Position numbers and translations under genes: made by a program. The notes below the pieces were generated by a model. The model was not told the DNA's origin. It ran no database searches and saw only the letters and a program-made list of their open reading frames with translations. Positions 1 through 6,029 of a stretch of 6,994 bases of DNA are shown here, piece by piece (position 1 is the stretch's first letter; every line of letters starts with the position of its first letter). This DNA comes from JBGPYM01 sp041493205 (GTDB lineage: Bacteria; Bacteroidota; Ignavibacteria; UBA10030; UBA6906): the NCBI GenBank assembly GCA_041493205.1, contig JBGPYM010000169.1, positions 1 through 6,994 of the forward strand, read 5' to 3'.

Positions 1-262
1 ATACGCCTCGCAGGGGATCCTGAACAAGCTCGTGGCCCTTGTGGCGCGCCGGGGCATGCGGACCGTTATGAAGGAACTCGACTACCAGGAGCATGGCGGC
101 GTCCCGCTTCTCGGCGTCAACGGGGTTTCCATCATCGGACACGGGGGATCCACGCCGAAAGCCATCAAGAACATGATTTTGCGGGCAGAGGAGATGGTGG
201 AGCGGCGGGTCAACCAGAACATTGAAGCATCACTTCACGCCATACCAGACGGAGCAGAATGA
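1..262 (+). CDS. plsX: Phosphate acyltransferase PlsX, C-terminal part (5' end outside window)
   Basis: PlsX is a peripheral-membrane enzyme that converts acyl-ACP plus phosphate into acyl-phosphate, the acyl donor for PlsY in phospholipid synthesis. Only the last 86 codons are present, reading from base 2 to a TGA at 260-262. Family length is about 330-350 residues, so roughly three quarters lies upstream of the window. The diagnostic C-terminal stretch is visible: DYQEHGG, PLLGVNGVSIIGHGGS, then an AIKNMI helix. This matches the family pattern of a Tyr/Gly-rich segment followed by a Leu-Gly-Val/Leu-x-Gly strand and a Ser/Gly-His-Gly loop. The stop codon overlaps the fabH start in an ATGA arrangement at 259-262, which suggests translational coupling. 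A plsX-fabH order is the standard arrangement in many bacteria. There is no sign of damage in the visible part. Confidence 0.93.
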   Translation, partial: YASQGILNKLVALVARRGMRTVMKELDYQEHGGVPLLGVNGVSIIGHGGSTPKAIKNMILRAEEMVERRVNQNIEASLHAIPDGAE

Positions 263-1263
263 CGAAGCGACGGGCCACCATTTCCGCTGTGGGGCACTGG
301 GCCCCCGAGAAGAAGCTGACGAACGCCGACCTGGAAAAGATGGTCGACACGACGGACGAATGGATCCGGACGCGGACGGGCATTACCGAGCGCCGCATCC
401 TGGAGGAGGGCGCAACCTCGGACCTGGCTGCCGGCGCCGTCAACAACCTGCTGAAGAACCGTGGGATCACCGCCGAGGACATCGACCTCCTGATCGTCGC
501 AACCGTCACGCCCGACATGTTTTTCCCCTCCACGGCATGCGTGCTCCAGGAGAAGATCGGCGCACACCGCGCATGGGGATTCGACATTTCGGCCGCCTGC
601 TCGGGGTTCCCGTTCGCTCTCGTCACCGCGGCGCAGTTCATCGAGAACGGGACGCATGAGCGGGTTGTCGTCGTGGGGGCCGACAAGATGAGCAGCATTA
701 CCGATTACAGCGACAGGAACAACTGCATCCTGTTCGGCGACGCGGGGGCGGCGGTTCTCCTTGAGACATCCGCCGATCCCAACGCGGGGATACAGGATCA
801 CATCCTCCGCACCGACGGGGGCGGGGAACGGTTTCTCAACATGCGCGCGGGCGGGAGCCTGCATCCGGCTTCGCACGGCACCGTGGACAAGCGCATGCAC
901 TACATCTTTCAGGACGGCAAATCGGTGTTCAAGGTGGCGGTGGTGAGCATGGCGGATGTCTCCGCAGAAATCATGGAGCGCAATCACCTCACGGGAAAGG
1001 ACATTGACTGGCTGGTCCCCCACCAGGCCAACCTGCGGATCATCGACGCCACCTCCGACAGAATGGGACTTGACCGGTCCAAGGTGATGATCAACATTGA
1101 CCGGTACGGCAACACGACTGCTGCGACCATCCCGCTCTGCCTCTCCGAGTGGTGGGAGAGCGGCAAGCTGCGCAAGGGTCAGCGGATTGTGATGGCAAGT
1201 TTCGGCGCGGGGTACACCTGGGGATCCGTGCTGATGCAATGGACAGCGGACAATGCCCGCTGA
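259..1263 (+). CDS. fabH: Beta-ketoacyl-ACP synthase III (FabH)
   Basis: Cytosolic thiolase-fold enzyme that starts fatty-acid synthesis by condensing a short acyl-CoA with malonyl-ACP. The protein has 334 residues, slightly longer than E. coli FabH (317). The catalytic triad is intact: Cys114 in SAACSGF, His255 in VPHQAN and Asn285 in RYGNTT. The His-Asn spacing of 30 equals that of E. coli 244/274. Phe89 (in FFPS) sits at the position of E. coli Phe87, which lines the primer pocket; this is compatible with acetyl-CoA but does not settle substrate choice. An insertion of about nine residues relative to E. coli falls between Cys and His, around residues 195-220 (GGSLHPASH...TVDKRMHY). It resembles the Bacteroidota/Chlorobiota form as I recall it. 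The ATG at 259 overlaps the plsX stop, with a GGAG at 251-254 only 4 nt upstream. The 3' end overlaps the preferred fabD start by 11 nt. Confidence 0.97.
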   Translation: MTKRRATISAVGHWAPEKKLTNADLEKMVDTTDEWIRTRTGITERRILEEGATSDLAAGAVNNLLKNRGITAEDIDLLIVATVTPDMFFPSTACVLQEKIGAHRAWGFDISAACSGFPFALVTAAQFIENGTHERVVVVGADKMSSITDYSDRNNCILFGDAGAAVLLETSADPNAGIQDHILRTDGGGERFLNMRAGGSLHPASHGTVDKRMHYIFQDGKSVFKVAVVSMADVSAEIMERNHLTGKDIDWLVPHQANLRIIDATSDRMGLDRSKVMINIDRYGNTTAATIPLCLSEWWESGKLRKGQRIVMASFGAGYTWGSVLMQWTADNAR

Positions 1264-2182
1264 GATGGGAACGCAGGCCGGACGCGCCTTCATGTTCCCC
1301 GGGCAGGGGTCACAGTACGTCGGCATGGCCCGGGACATCTTCGATGCCGATCCTGCATCGCGGGCGCTCCTTGAGAGCGCGGACAGCATTCTGGGTTTTC
1401 CGCTGACGCGCATCTGCTTTGAGGGGCCGGATGATGAACTGCGCCAGACGAAGAACACGCAGCCGGCCATCTTCATCCACAGCGTGGCGCTCTTCCGCGC
1501 GATGGGCGGACCGGCTCCCACGATGGTCGCCGGGCACTCGCTGGGTGAATATTCGGCGCTGGTCGCAGCGGGGGCTCTTGCATTCGAAGATGCGCTGCGC
1601 CTCGTCCGTCTCCGCGGCGAGCTGATGCAGCGCGCAGGGGAAGAGCACAGGGGGACCATGGCGGCGCTGGTGGGGCCGGACCCGGAGGCGGTGGAGGCAC
1701 TCTGCAGGGAAGCATCGGCGGCAGGGATCGTACAGCCGGCCAACTACAACTCGCCGGGGCAGATTGTGATCTCCGGTTCCGTGGAGGGCGTGCATAAGGC
1801 GATGGCGCTGGCGCAGGCGGGCGGCGCCAAGCTCGTGAAGGAACTTGTGGTGAGCGGGGCATTTCATTCACCGCTCATGGAAGGGGCGCGCAATGGTTTG
1901 CGTGAGGCGCTCGAGCGGACGACACTCCGGGATGCGACAATCCCGGTGTACGCGAACGTGACAGCAGAACCGGTCACCCGCGCCTCCGCATTGCGGGACC
2001 TGCTCCACCGGCAGCTCACCAGTCCGGTCCGCTGGGAGCAGACAATCCGCAACATGGTCCGCGACGGCGCGGACGAATTCGTGGAGGTCGGGCCGGGGAA
2101 AGTCCTGCAGGGGCTGCTCAAGCGTACCGCGCCCGGCGTGCGGGGAAGAGGGATCGACAAATGGACGGATCTTCGGCAATGA
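1253..2182 (+). CDS. fabD: Malonyl-CoA:ACP transacylase (FabD)
   Basis: Transfers malonate from malonyl-CoA to the phosphopantetheine arm of ACP, supplying the extender for FabH and FabF. The protein has 309 residues, the normal family length. Visible motifs are FPGQGSQ (residues 15-21, oxyanion-hole region), GHSLGE with nucleophile Ser96, Arg121 in the LRGELMQ segment (binds the malonyl carboxylate; E. coli Arg117), and catalytic His205 in GAFHSPLM. All are four residues on from E. coli Ser92/Arg117/His201. Two in-frame starts are possible: ATG 1253, inside fabH with an 11-nt overlap, and ATG 1265, one base after the fabH stop. The second gives an N-terminus closer to E. coli length. Neither has a convincing Shine-Dalgarno sequence, so start choice is open and translation probably depends on coupling to fabH. 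Confidence 0.96.
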   Translation: MPAEMGTQAGRAFMFPGQGSQYVGMARDIFDADPASRALLESADSILGFPLTRICFEGPDDELRQTKNTQPAIFIHSVALFRAMGGPAPTMVAGHSLGEYSALVAAGALAFEDALRLVRLRGELMQRAGEEHRGTMAALVGPDPEAVEALCREASAAGIVQPANYNSPGQIVISGSVEGVHKAMALAQAGGAKLVKELVVSGAFHSPLMEGARNGLREALERTTLRDATIPVYANVTAEPVTRASALRDLLHRQLTSPVRWEQTIRNMVRDGADEFVEVGPGKVLQGLLKRTAPGVRGRGIDKWTDLRQ

Positions 2183-2195
2183 GACAGCAGAGGGT

Positions 2196-2795
2196 ATGAT
2201 CACACCGGACAAGTCGCTCAAGATTCAGAAGTACACCATGGCAGGAGAACTGTTCACGCGCGGGTTTCCCGCCGGAGGAGGCCCCTGCACCTGTTCGGCG
2301 GTCTGTTGCGAAGGGGGCGTGTTTGTGGACCTGCAGGAACGCGACGCCATCCTGGCACACCGCGAAATCATCGCGGCATCAATGGACGACACGCAGCAGC
2401 GCGATCCCGGCGCATGGTTTGAGAGCGCGGAGCATGAGGACCCGGATTTCCCGTCCGGTACCTGCGTCAGCACGCAGGTCATCAACGACAAGTGCACGTT
2501 CCTGGACGGTGCGGGGCGGTGCGTGCTCCAGACCGCAGCGCTCCACGCAGGAATGCATCGCTGGGCATTCAAGCCGCTCTTCTGCGTCCTGTATCCGATT
2601 GAGATCGCGTCGGGCGTCGTCAGTTTCGACAACATGCTGCAGGACGATCAGTCGTGCTGCAGCGTCCTGCCGGAATTTGAAGTTCCCCTGTACCAGGCCT
2701 GCCGGGAGGAGATCGTCCACCTGGTCGGCGAGGAGGGGTACACCGAAATGAACGAACATTACGCTTCGTTGCAGCAAACGAAAGCATCCTCATGA
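2196..2795 (+). CDS. Cysteine-rich DUF3109-like protein of unknown function
   Basis: A 199-residue soluble-looking protein with no signal peptide or membrane segment. It has eleven cysteines: a C-x-C-x3-CC cluster (31, 33, 37, 38), then Cys90, Cys100, Cys109, Cys130, a CC pair (154/155) and Cys169. The layout is C-x-FLD...GRC, then KPLFCVLYP, then CC, then a Tyr/Gly-rich C-terminal helix. From memory this matches the DUF3109 family common in Bacteroidota and relatives, and is more distantly like the CxxCxxCC (YkgJ-type) putative metal-binding proteins. A metal or Fe-S site is therefore a plausible inference, but no reaction is known to me. The gene lies 13 nt after fabD, and its TGA overlaps the fabG ATG (ATGA, 2792-2795), so it is very likely co-translated with the fab genes. 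The start is uncertain: the AGAGGG before ATG 2196 is too close for a normal ribosome-binding site, and Met15 (ATG 2238) is an alternative. Confidence 0.85.
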   Translation: MITPDKSLKIQKYTMAGELFTRGFPAGGGPCTCSAVCCEGGVFVDLQERDAILAHREIIAASMDDTQQRDPGAWFESAEHEDPDFPSGTCVSTQVINDKCTFLDGAGRCVLQTAALHAGMHRWAFKPLFCVLYPIEIASGVVSFDNMLQDDQSCCSVLPEFEVPLYQACREEIVHLVGEEGYTEMNEHYASLQQTKASS

Positions 2796-3538
2796 GCACT
2801 CTCCAGGGCAAAGTTGCGCTCGTGACCGGCGGCGCCCGGGGAATCGGGCGGGCGATTGTGGCCCGTCTCGCCGCTGATGGCGCCACGGTGGCATTTACGT
2901 ACAGAAGTTCGGCGGAGGCGGCGGAAGCGCTCGCCGCGGAGCTTCGCGCACAGGGGCACACGATTTCTTTGTACGCATCGGACGCGGCGTCGCCGGCGGA
3001 GTCCACGGCCACGGTCGAAAAGGTCGTCAAAGAGCACGGTCGGCTGGACATCCTGGTGAACAACGCGGGCATCACGAAGGACGGCCTCCTGATGCGGATG
3101 AGCGACGACGACTGGGACCGGGTGATTGCGGGAAATCTGAAGAGCGTGTTCAACTTCACCCGCGCGGCCTGCCGCCCGATGATAAGCCAGCGGTCGGGCC
3201 GGATAATTAATATTACGTCGATTGTCGGCATCACGGGGAACGCAGGACAGGCCAATTACGCCGCTTCCAAGGCCGGGATCATCGGATTTACCAAATCTGT
3301 TGCAAAAGAGTTGGCTTCTCGCAATATTCTGGTCAATGCGGTTGCCCCGGGGTTCGTGGACACCGACATGACGGGGGCCCTCACCCCCGAACAGAAAGCC
3401 GCGCTGACCGCTCACATTCCTCTCAAACGAACGGCGCGTCCCGAAGAGATCGCCTCTGTGGTCGGATTCCTCGCCTCGGACGGCGCGGCATATGTGACGG
3501 GGCAGGTGGTGTGCGTCGACGGCGGGATGACCATGTAG
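2792..3538 (+). CDS. fabG: 3-oxoacyl-ACP reductase (FabG)
   Basis: NADPH-dependent short-chain dehydrogenase that reduces beta-ketoacyl-ACP to (R)-beta-hydroxyacyl-ACP. The protein has 248 residues, typical of FabG. The Rossmann glycine motif is TGGARGIG (residues 12-19), with Arg16 at the position linked to NADPH preference in E. coli FabG. The NNAG motif is at 90-93. The catalytic set is intact: Asn115, Ser143, Tyr156 and Lys160 in YAASK. The C-terminus keeps the usual VTGQVVCVDGG wording. Placement among fab genes, directly before acpP, makes FabG far more likely than a generic short-chain dehydrogenase. The start at 2792 overlaps the stop of the Cys-rich gene and has no clear Shine-Dalgarno sequence, which points to translational coupling. 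One oddity is an AT-rich patch around 3203-3215, where Ile-Ile-Asn-Ile uses ATA/ATT/AAT/ATT codons in an otherwise GC-rich gene. Confidence 0.96.
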   Translation: MSTLQGKVALVTGGARGIGRAIVARLAADGATVAFTYRSSAEAAEALAAELRAQGHTISLYASDAASPAESTATVEKVVKEHGRLDILVNNAGITKDGLLMRMSDDDWDRVIAGNLKSVFNFTRAACRPMISQRSGRIINITSIVGITGNAGQANYAASKAGIIGFTKSVAKELASRNILVNAVAPGFVDTDMTGALTPEQKAALTAHIPLKRTARPEEIASVVGFLASDGAAYVTGQVVCVDGGMTM

Positions 3539-3602
3539 ATGTGTTTATTGATTATTCATGCGTCCGCACACTCAATTCATTACTCACAAGGAGGTCAGCG
3601 TC
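3539..3602 (+). other. fabG-acpP intergenic leader, AT-richer than its surroundings
   Basis: This 64-nt gap separates fabG from acpP and breaks the run of overlapping or nearly touching genes. Its first 20 bases are AT-rich (TTTATTGATTATTCAT region). A TTGATT at 3548-3553 could pass for a weak -35 box, but no matching -10 box lies at the right distance, and I do not see the Bacteroidetes-type -7 motif either. I therefore do not call a promoter. The gap ends in the acpP ribosome-binding site. Confidence 0.4.
3588..3595 (+). promoter_or_regulatory. Strong Shine-Dalgarno sequence for acpP
   Basis: AAGGAGGT lies 7 nt before ATG 3603, a full-length anti-Shine-Dalgarno match at ideal spacing. It fixes the acpP start at 3603 and rules out the upstream in-frame ATG at 3558. 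It is the strongest ribosome-binding site in the window, which fits the high ACP level that cells need compared with the enzymes. Confidence 0.92.
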
Positions 3603-3839
3603 ATGGCAGACATTGAAGCGAAAGTGAAAGAAATCATCATCAACAAGCTGGGCGTGGACGACGGCCAGATCACCCCCGAGGCATCATTTACAAATGATCT
3701 CGGTGCTGATTCCCTCGACACCGTCGAGCTGGTGATGGAATTCGAGAAGGCCTTCAACCTGCAGATTCCGGATGAGGACGCAGAGAAGATCTCCACGGTG
3801 GGGGACGCGGTAAAATACATCACGGCGAAATCCGTCTGA
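3603..3839 (+). CDS. acpP: Acyl carrier protein (ACP)
   Basis: A small acidic carrier protein that holds growing acyl chains as thioesters on a 4'-phosphopantetheine arm and shuttles them between FabD, FabH, FabG, FabF and PlsX. The mature-length product has 78 residues, the usual size. The attachment site is Ser37 in the canonical LGADSLDTVEL motif, and the following helix II is strongly acidic (ELVMEFE), as needed to dock basic patches on partner enzymes. The helix III/IV end (IPDEDAEKISTVGDAVKYI) also matches the family. The start is set by the AAGGAGGT at 3588-3595. The reading frame stays open upstream to ATG 3558, but the extra 15 residues do not resemble ACP and would swallow the ribosome-binding site. 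It is followed by the structured 140-nt spacer before fabF. Confidence 0.98.
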   Translation: MADIEAKVKEIIINKLGVDDGQITPEASFTNDLGADSLDTVELVMEFEKAFNLQIPDEDAEKISTVGDAVKYITAKSV

Positions 3840-3856
3840 TTGTGCTCATGTTGTTT

Positions 3857-3915
3857 GCCCGCCTCCCGGAATTGACGATTGACGCTTGACAATCGAAAAG
3901 ACGGAAGAGGCGGGC
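3857..3915 (+). repeat. Nested inverted repeats (predicted stem-loop) in the acpP-fabF spacer
   Basis: The 140-nt acpP-fabF spacer contains a perfect 9-bp inverted repeat: GCCCGCCTC at 3857-3865 and GAGGCGGGC at 3907-3915. Skipping a two-base bulge (AA, 3905-3906), three more pairs form (C3866-G3904, C3867-G3903, G3868-C3902). Inside the loop is a second perfect 6-bp inverted repeat, CGATTG at 3876-3881 with CAATCG at 3890-3895 and an 8-nt loop. The transcript could thus fold as a GC-rich basal stem topped by a smaller hairpin. No U-tract follows the right arm, so it does not look like an intrinsic terminator. Possible roles, all inferred, are mRNA stabilisation of acpP, a processing site, or partial attenuation that keeps acpP transcript above fabF. 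Confidence 0.6.
3871..3891 (+). repeat. Three tandem 7-bp repeats of TTGAC type
   Basis: Three head-to-tail heptamers, ATTGACG, ATTGACG and CTTGACA, occupy the loop of the larger inverted repeat. The first two are identical; the third differs at its first and last base. The second and third copies also supply parts of the inner hairpin. The array may be a small slippage-generated repeat or a set of protein-binding sites; three copies are too few to decide. The TTGACA of the last copy matches a sigma-70 -35 hexamer, but no -10 box is evident at the proper distance. Confidence 0.6.
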
Positions 3916-3962
3916 GGCTGGCCTGCCGGGGGAGGATCAGCGCCCGGTTGTCCGTGACCACC

Positions 3963-3968
3963 AAGGAG
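3963..3968 (+). promoter_or_regulatory. Shine-Dalgarno sequence for fabF
   Basis: AAGGAG lies 11 nt before ATG 3980, a good match at slightly long spacing. It supports the chosen fabF start and shows that fabF is initiated independently rather than by coupling to acpP. Confidence 0.8.
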
Positions 3969-3979
3969 AATCTGTACGC

Positions 3980-5233
3980 ATGAGCGCCAACGGAAAGCGA
4001 AGAGTCGTCGTCACCGGGATGGGAGCGTTGACACCCCTCGGCAACACGGTGGAAGAATACTGGAAGAACCTCATTGCCGGTGTCAGCGGAGCTGTGCCGA
4101 TCACGTATTTCGACACGTCGCTCTATGACACGCACTTCGCCTGCCAGCTGAAGAATTTCAAGGCAACGGATTATCTGGACCGGAAGTCGGCCCAGCGGAT
4201 GGACCCGTTTTCGCAATACGCTATTATCTCGTCGGACCAGGCGATGGCGGACTCGGGGATTGTCATGGGGGACGATGATCCGGACCGGTACGGTGTGGTT
4301 TTTGGATCGGGGATCGGCGGGATGACCACGTACGACACTCAGTTCAAGAACCTCATGCAGGGCGGACCGGGTCGCATCAGCCCGTTCTTCATCCCGATGC
4401 TCATCCCTGACATTGCCTGCGGCAACATTTCCATCAAGCACGGGCTCAAGGGCCCCAACTACGCCACCGTCTCCGCCTGCGCGACGGCATCGCATGCAAT
4501 CGGCGACGCGTTCCGGATCATCCAGTACGGGGACGCCGACGTGATGGTTTGCGGCGGCTCCGAAGCGCCGATCACGCCGATGGGTCTTGGCGGATTCAAC
4601 GCCATGCGGGCGCTGTCAACCCGGAACGACGACCCGTCGGTTGCAAGCCGTCCGTTCGACAAGTTGCGCGACGGGTTCGTGATGGGTGAAGGGGGCGGGG
4701 CGCTTGTGCTCGAAGAGCTCGTCCATGCGCAGCAGCGCAAAGCGAAGATCTACTGCGAGATCGTGGGCATCGGCTTCACGGCCGACGCCCATCACATCAC
4801 CGCTCCCCCCGAAGGGGGCGAGGGCGCAGTCCGTTCGATGCGCAGGTCGCTGAAGGACGCGGGGATCACGCCGGACAAGGTCGACTACATCAACGTGCAC
4901 GGGACCTCCACCCCGCTCGGGGACATCAGCGAGACACAGGCCATCAAGACGGCCTTCGGCGATCATGCCCGCGCGATCAAGATCAGTTCGACCAAATCCA
5001 TGACGGGGCACCTGCTGGGCGCCGCGGGGGCGGTCGAAGCGATTGCCGCCATCATGGCCGTGAAGCATGACATGATACCTCCCACCATCAACTACCAGCA
5101 ACCGGATCCGGCGTGCGACCTTGACTACACGCCCAACGTGGCCGTCAAACGAGTCGTGCACTACGCGCTCAGCAACACATTCGGGTTCGGCGGGCACAAC
5201 GCGACCATTCTGGTAAAGAAGTACACAACGTAA
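3980..5233 (+). CDS. fabF: Beta-ketoacyl-ACP synthase II (FabF)
   Basis: Elongating condensing enzyme that joins acyl-ACP with malonyl-ACP and releases CO2. The protein has 417 residues, against 413 in E. coli FabF. The catalytic residues align with a constant offset of four: Cys167 in VSACATASHA, His307 in VHGTST, Lys339 in STKSMTGH and His344 (E. coli Cys163, His303, Lys335, His340). The gating-loop motif NTFGFGGHN is at 399-407, with Phe401 matching E. coli Phe400. The GGFNAMRALSTRNDDP and TAPPEGGEG segments are typical of FabF. Length and position after acpP favour FabF over FabB, and the Cys-His-His set excludes a KAS III. The start at 3980 has its own ribosome-binding site (3963-3968). 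rnc follows after only 8 nt, so the two are almost certainly on one transcript. Confidence 0.97.
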   Translation: MSANGKRRVVVTGMGALTPLGNTVEEYWKNLIAGVSGAVPITYFDTSLYDTHFACQLKNFKATDYLDRKSAQRMDPFSQYAIISSDQAMADSGIVMGDDDPDRYGVVFGSGIGGMTTYDTQFKNLMQGGPGRISPFFIPMLIPDIACGNISIKHGLKGPNYATVSACATASHAIGDAFRIIQYGDADVMVCGGSEAPITPMGLGGFNAMRALSTRNDDPSVASRPFDKLRDGFVMGEGGGALVLEELVHAQQRKAKIYCEIVGIGFTADAHHITAPPEGGEGAVRSMRRSLKDAGITPDKVDYINVHGTSTPLGDISETQAIKTAFGDHARAIKISSTKSMTGHLLGAAGAVEAIAAIMAVKHDMIPPTINYQQPDPACDLDYTPNVAVKRVVHYALSNTFGFGGHNATILVKKYTT

Positions 5234-5241
5234 GTCCCTGT

Positions 5242-6018
5242 ATGGCACGGGTGCGTGAATTGTTCGCGCGGTGGCTCAGGATCCCCGCCCCTGCCGCCGG
5301 GAGCGCCGGCGAGGTCCCCTTCCACCCCCGATTCACCGCCAATATCCGGGAATTTGAGCAACTCATCGGTTACCGGATTCGTACACCCGCCCTCTTCGTG
5401 CGCGCCCTCGTCCACCGTTCCTCCCTGCAGCAGCGGCATCATGCGAGCGTCTCCAACGAGCGGATGGAATTCCTCGGCGACTCGGTCCTGAACCTGATCG
5501 TGGGCGAGTATCTGTACCGCCACTTCCCCCGTGCCGAAGAGGGGGAGCTGACGAAGGTCCGGTCGCGCCTGGTCAACCGCAAGGCCCTTGCGGCCTACGG
5601 GAAGGCGATCCGCCTCGCCGATTTCATCCTCACGAGTCCGAGCGCTGCGGGATCGCTGGGGAAGGGGCATGATACGATCACCGCCGACTGTTTCGAGGCG
5701 ATCATTGCGGCGATCTACCTCGACGGCGGCATCGATGCGGCCCGCGGGTTCGTCGAACGGCGCGTCCTGAGCGCGCTGCGGCGCGGCGAAGTGGCGACGT
5801 CCGACGAGAATTACAAGAGCATGCTCCTGGAATACGCGCAGGGACACGGATTCGGCATTCCCCGCTACAGCATTGTGCGGGAAGAGGGTCCGGATCACGA
5901 CCGCACATTCACCGTGGAGGTCTTTCTCAAAAACGAAAAGAAAGGTACAGGCCGGGGGAAGAACAAGAAAGAAGCCGAGCAGGCTGCTGCCGAGCGCGCT
6001 CTGCACCTCTTCCACTGA
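5242..6018 (+). CDS. rnc: Ribonuclease III
   Basis: Double-strand-specific, Mg2+-dependent endoribonuclease that processes rRNA precursors and structured mRNAs. The protein has 258 residues. Residues 1 to about 35 form a basic/proline-containing N-terminal extension not found in E. coli RNase III. The nuclease domain follows, with the signature NERMEFLGDS at 72-81. The acidic catalytic residues are present: Glu73, Glu76, Asp80, Glu100, Asp149 and Glu152, corresponding to E. coli Glu38, Glu41, Asp45, Glu65, Asp114 and Glu117. A double-stranded-RNA-binding domain spans about 190-258, ending in the expected KKEAEQAAAERAL helix. ATG 5242 lies 8 nt after the fabF stop and has no visible Shine-Dalgarno sequence, so translation may rely on reinitiation. 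A fabF-rnc pair occurs in many phyla. RNase III in other bacteria can regulate its own operon, which gives extra interest to the hairpin before fabF. Confidence 0.96.
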   Translation: MARVRELFARWLRIPAPAAGSAGEVPFHPRFTANIREFEQLIGYRIRTPALFVRALVHRSSLQQRHHASVSNERMEFLGDSVLNLIVGEYLYRHFPRAEEGELTKVRSRLVNRKALAAYGKAIRLADFILTSPSAAGSLGKGHDTITADCFEAIIAAIYLDGGIDAARGFVERRVLSALRRGEVATSDENYKSMLLEYAQGHGFGIPRYSIVREEGPDHDRTFTVEVFLKNEKKGTGRGKNKKEAEQAAAERALHLFH

Positions 6019-6029
6019 CGCACCGCCGC

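Noticed and set aside
235..1743. 502-codon open frame on the minus strand across fabH and fabD
   Set aside because: It lies wholly antisense to two well-conserved genes with intact catalytic motifs. Long antisense frames are expected in GC-rich coding DNA, and its translation shows no recognisable domain.
3549..3558. TGA-TTAT-TCA partial palindrome before acpP, loosely like a FabT box
   Set aside because: Only 3-bp arms with the wrong spacer, and FabT is a regulator of lactic-acid-type Firmicutes, which does not fit this lineage.
3558..3602. Extended ACP start at ATG 3558 giving 15 extra residues
   Set aside because: The AAGGAGGT at 3588-3595 is placed for ATG 3603. The extra residues do not resemble ACP, and the 78-residue product matches family length.
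3886..3891. TTGACA as the -35 box of a fabF promoter
   Set aside because: About 17 nt downstream the sequence is GC-rich (around 3909-3914, AGGCGG region), with nothing resembling a -10 box.
3857..3915. Intrinsic terminator after acpP
   Set aside because: The stem is GC-rich, but the right arm is followed by GC-rich sequence rather than a T-run, and the 30-nt-plus loop is unusually long for a terminator.
3584..4495. 303-codon open frame on the minus strand across acpP, the spacer and fabF
   Set aside because: Antisense to acpP and fabF, with a composition typical of shadow frames (rich in Arg, Val and Pro) and no family resemblance.
4801..4820. CCCCC-GAA-GGGGG hairpin inside fabF
   Set aside because: It encodes the conserved APPEGGEG motif of FabF with GC-rich codons, so the protein sequence and base composition explain it.
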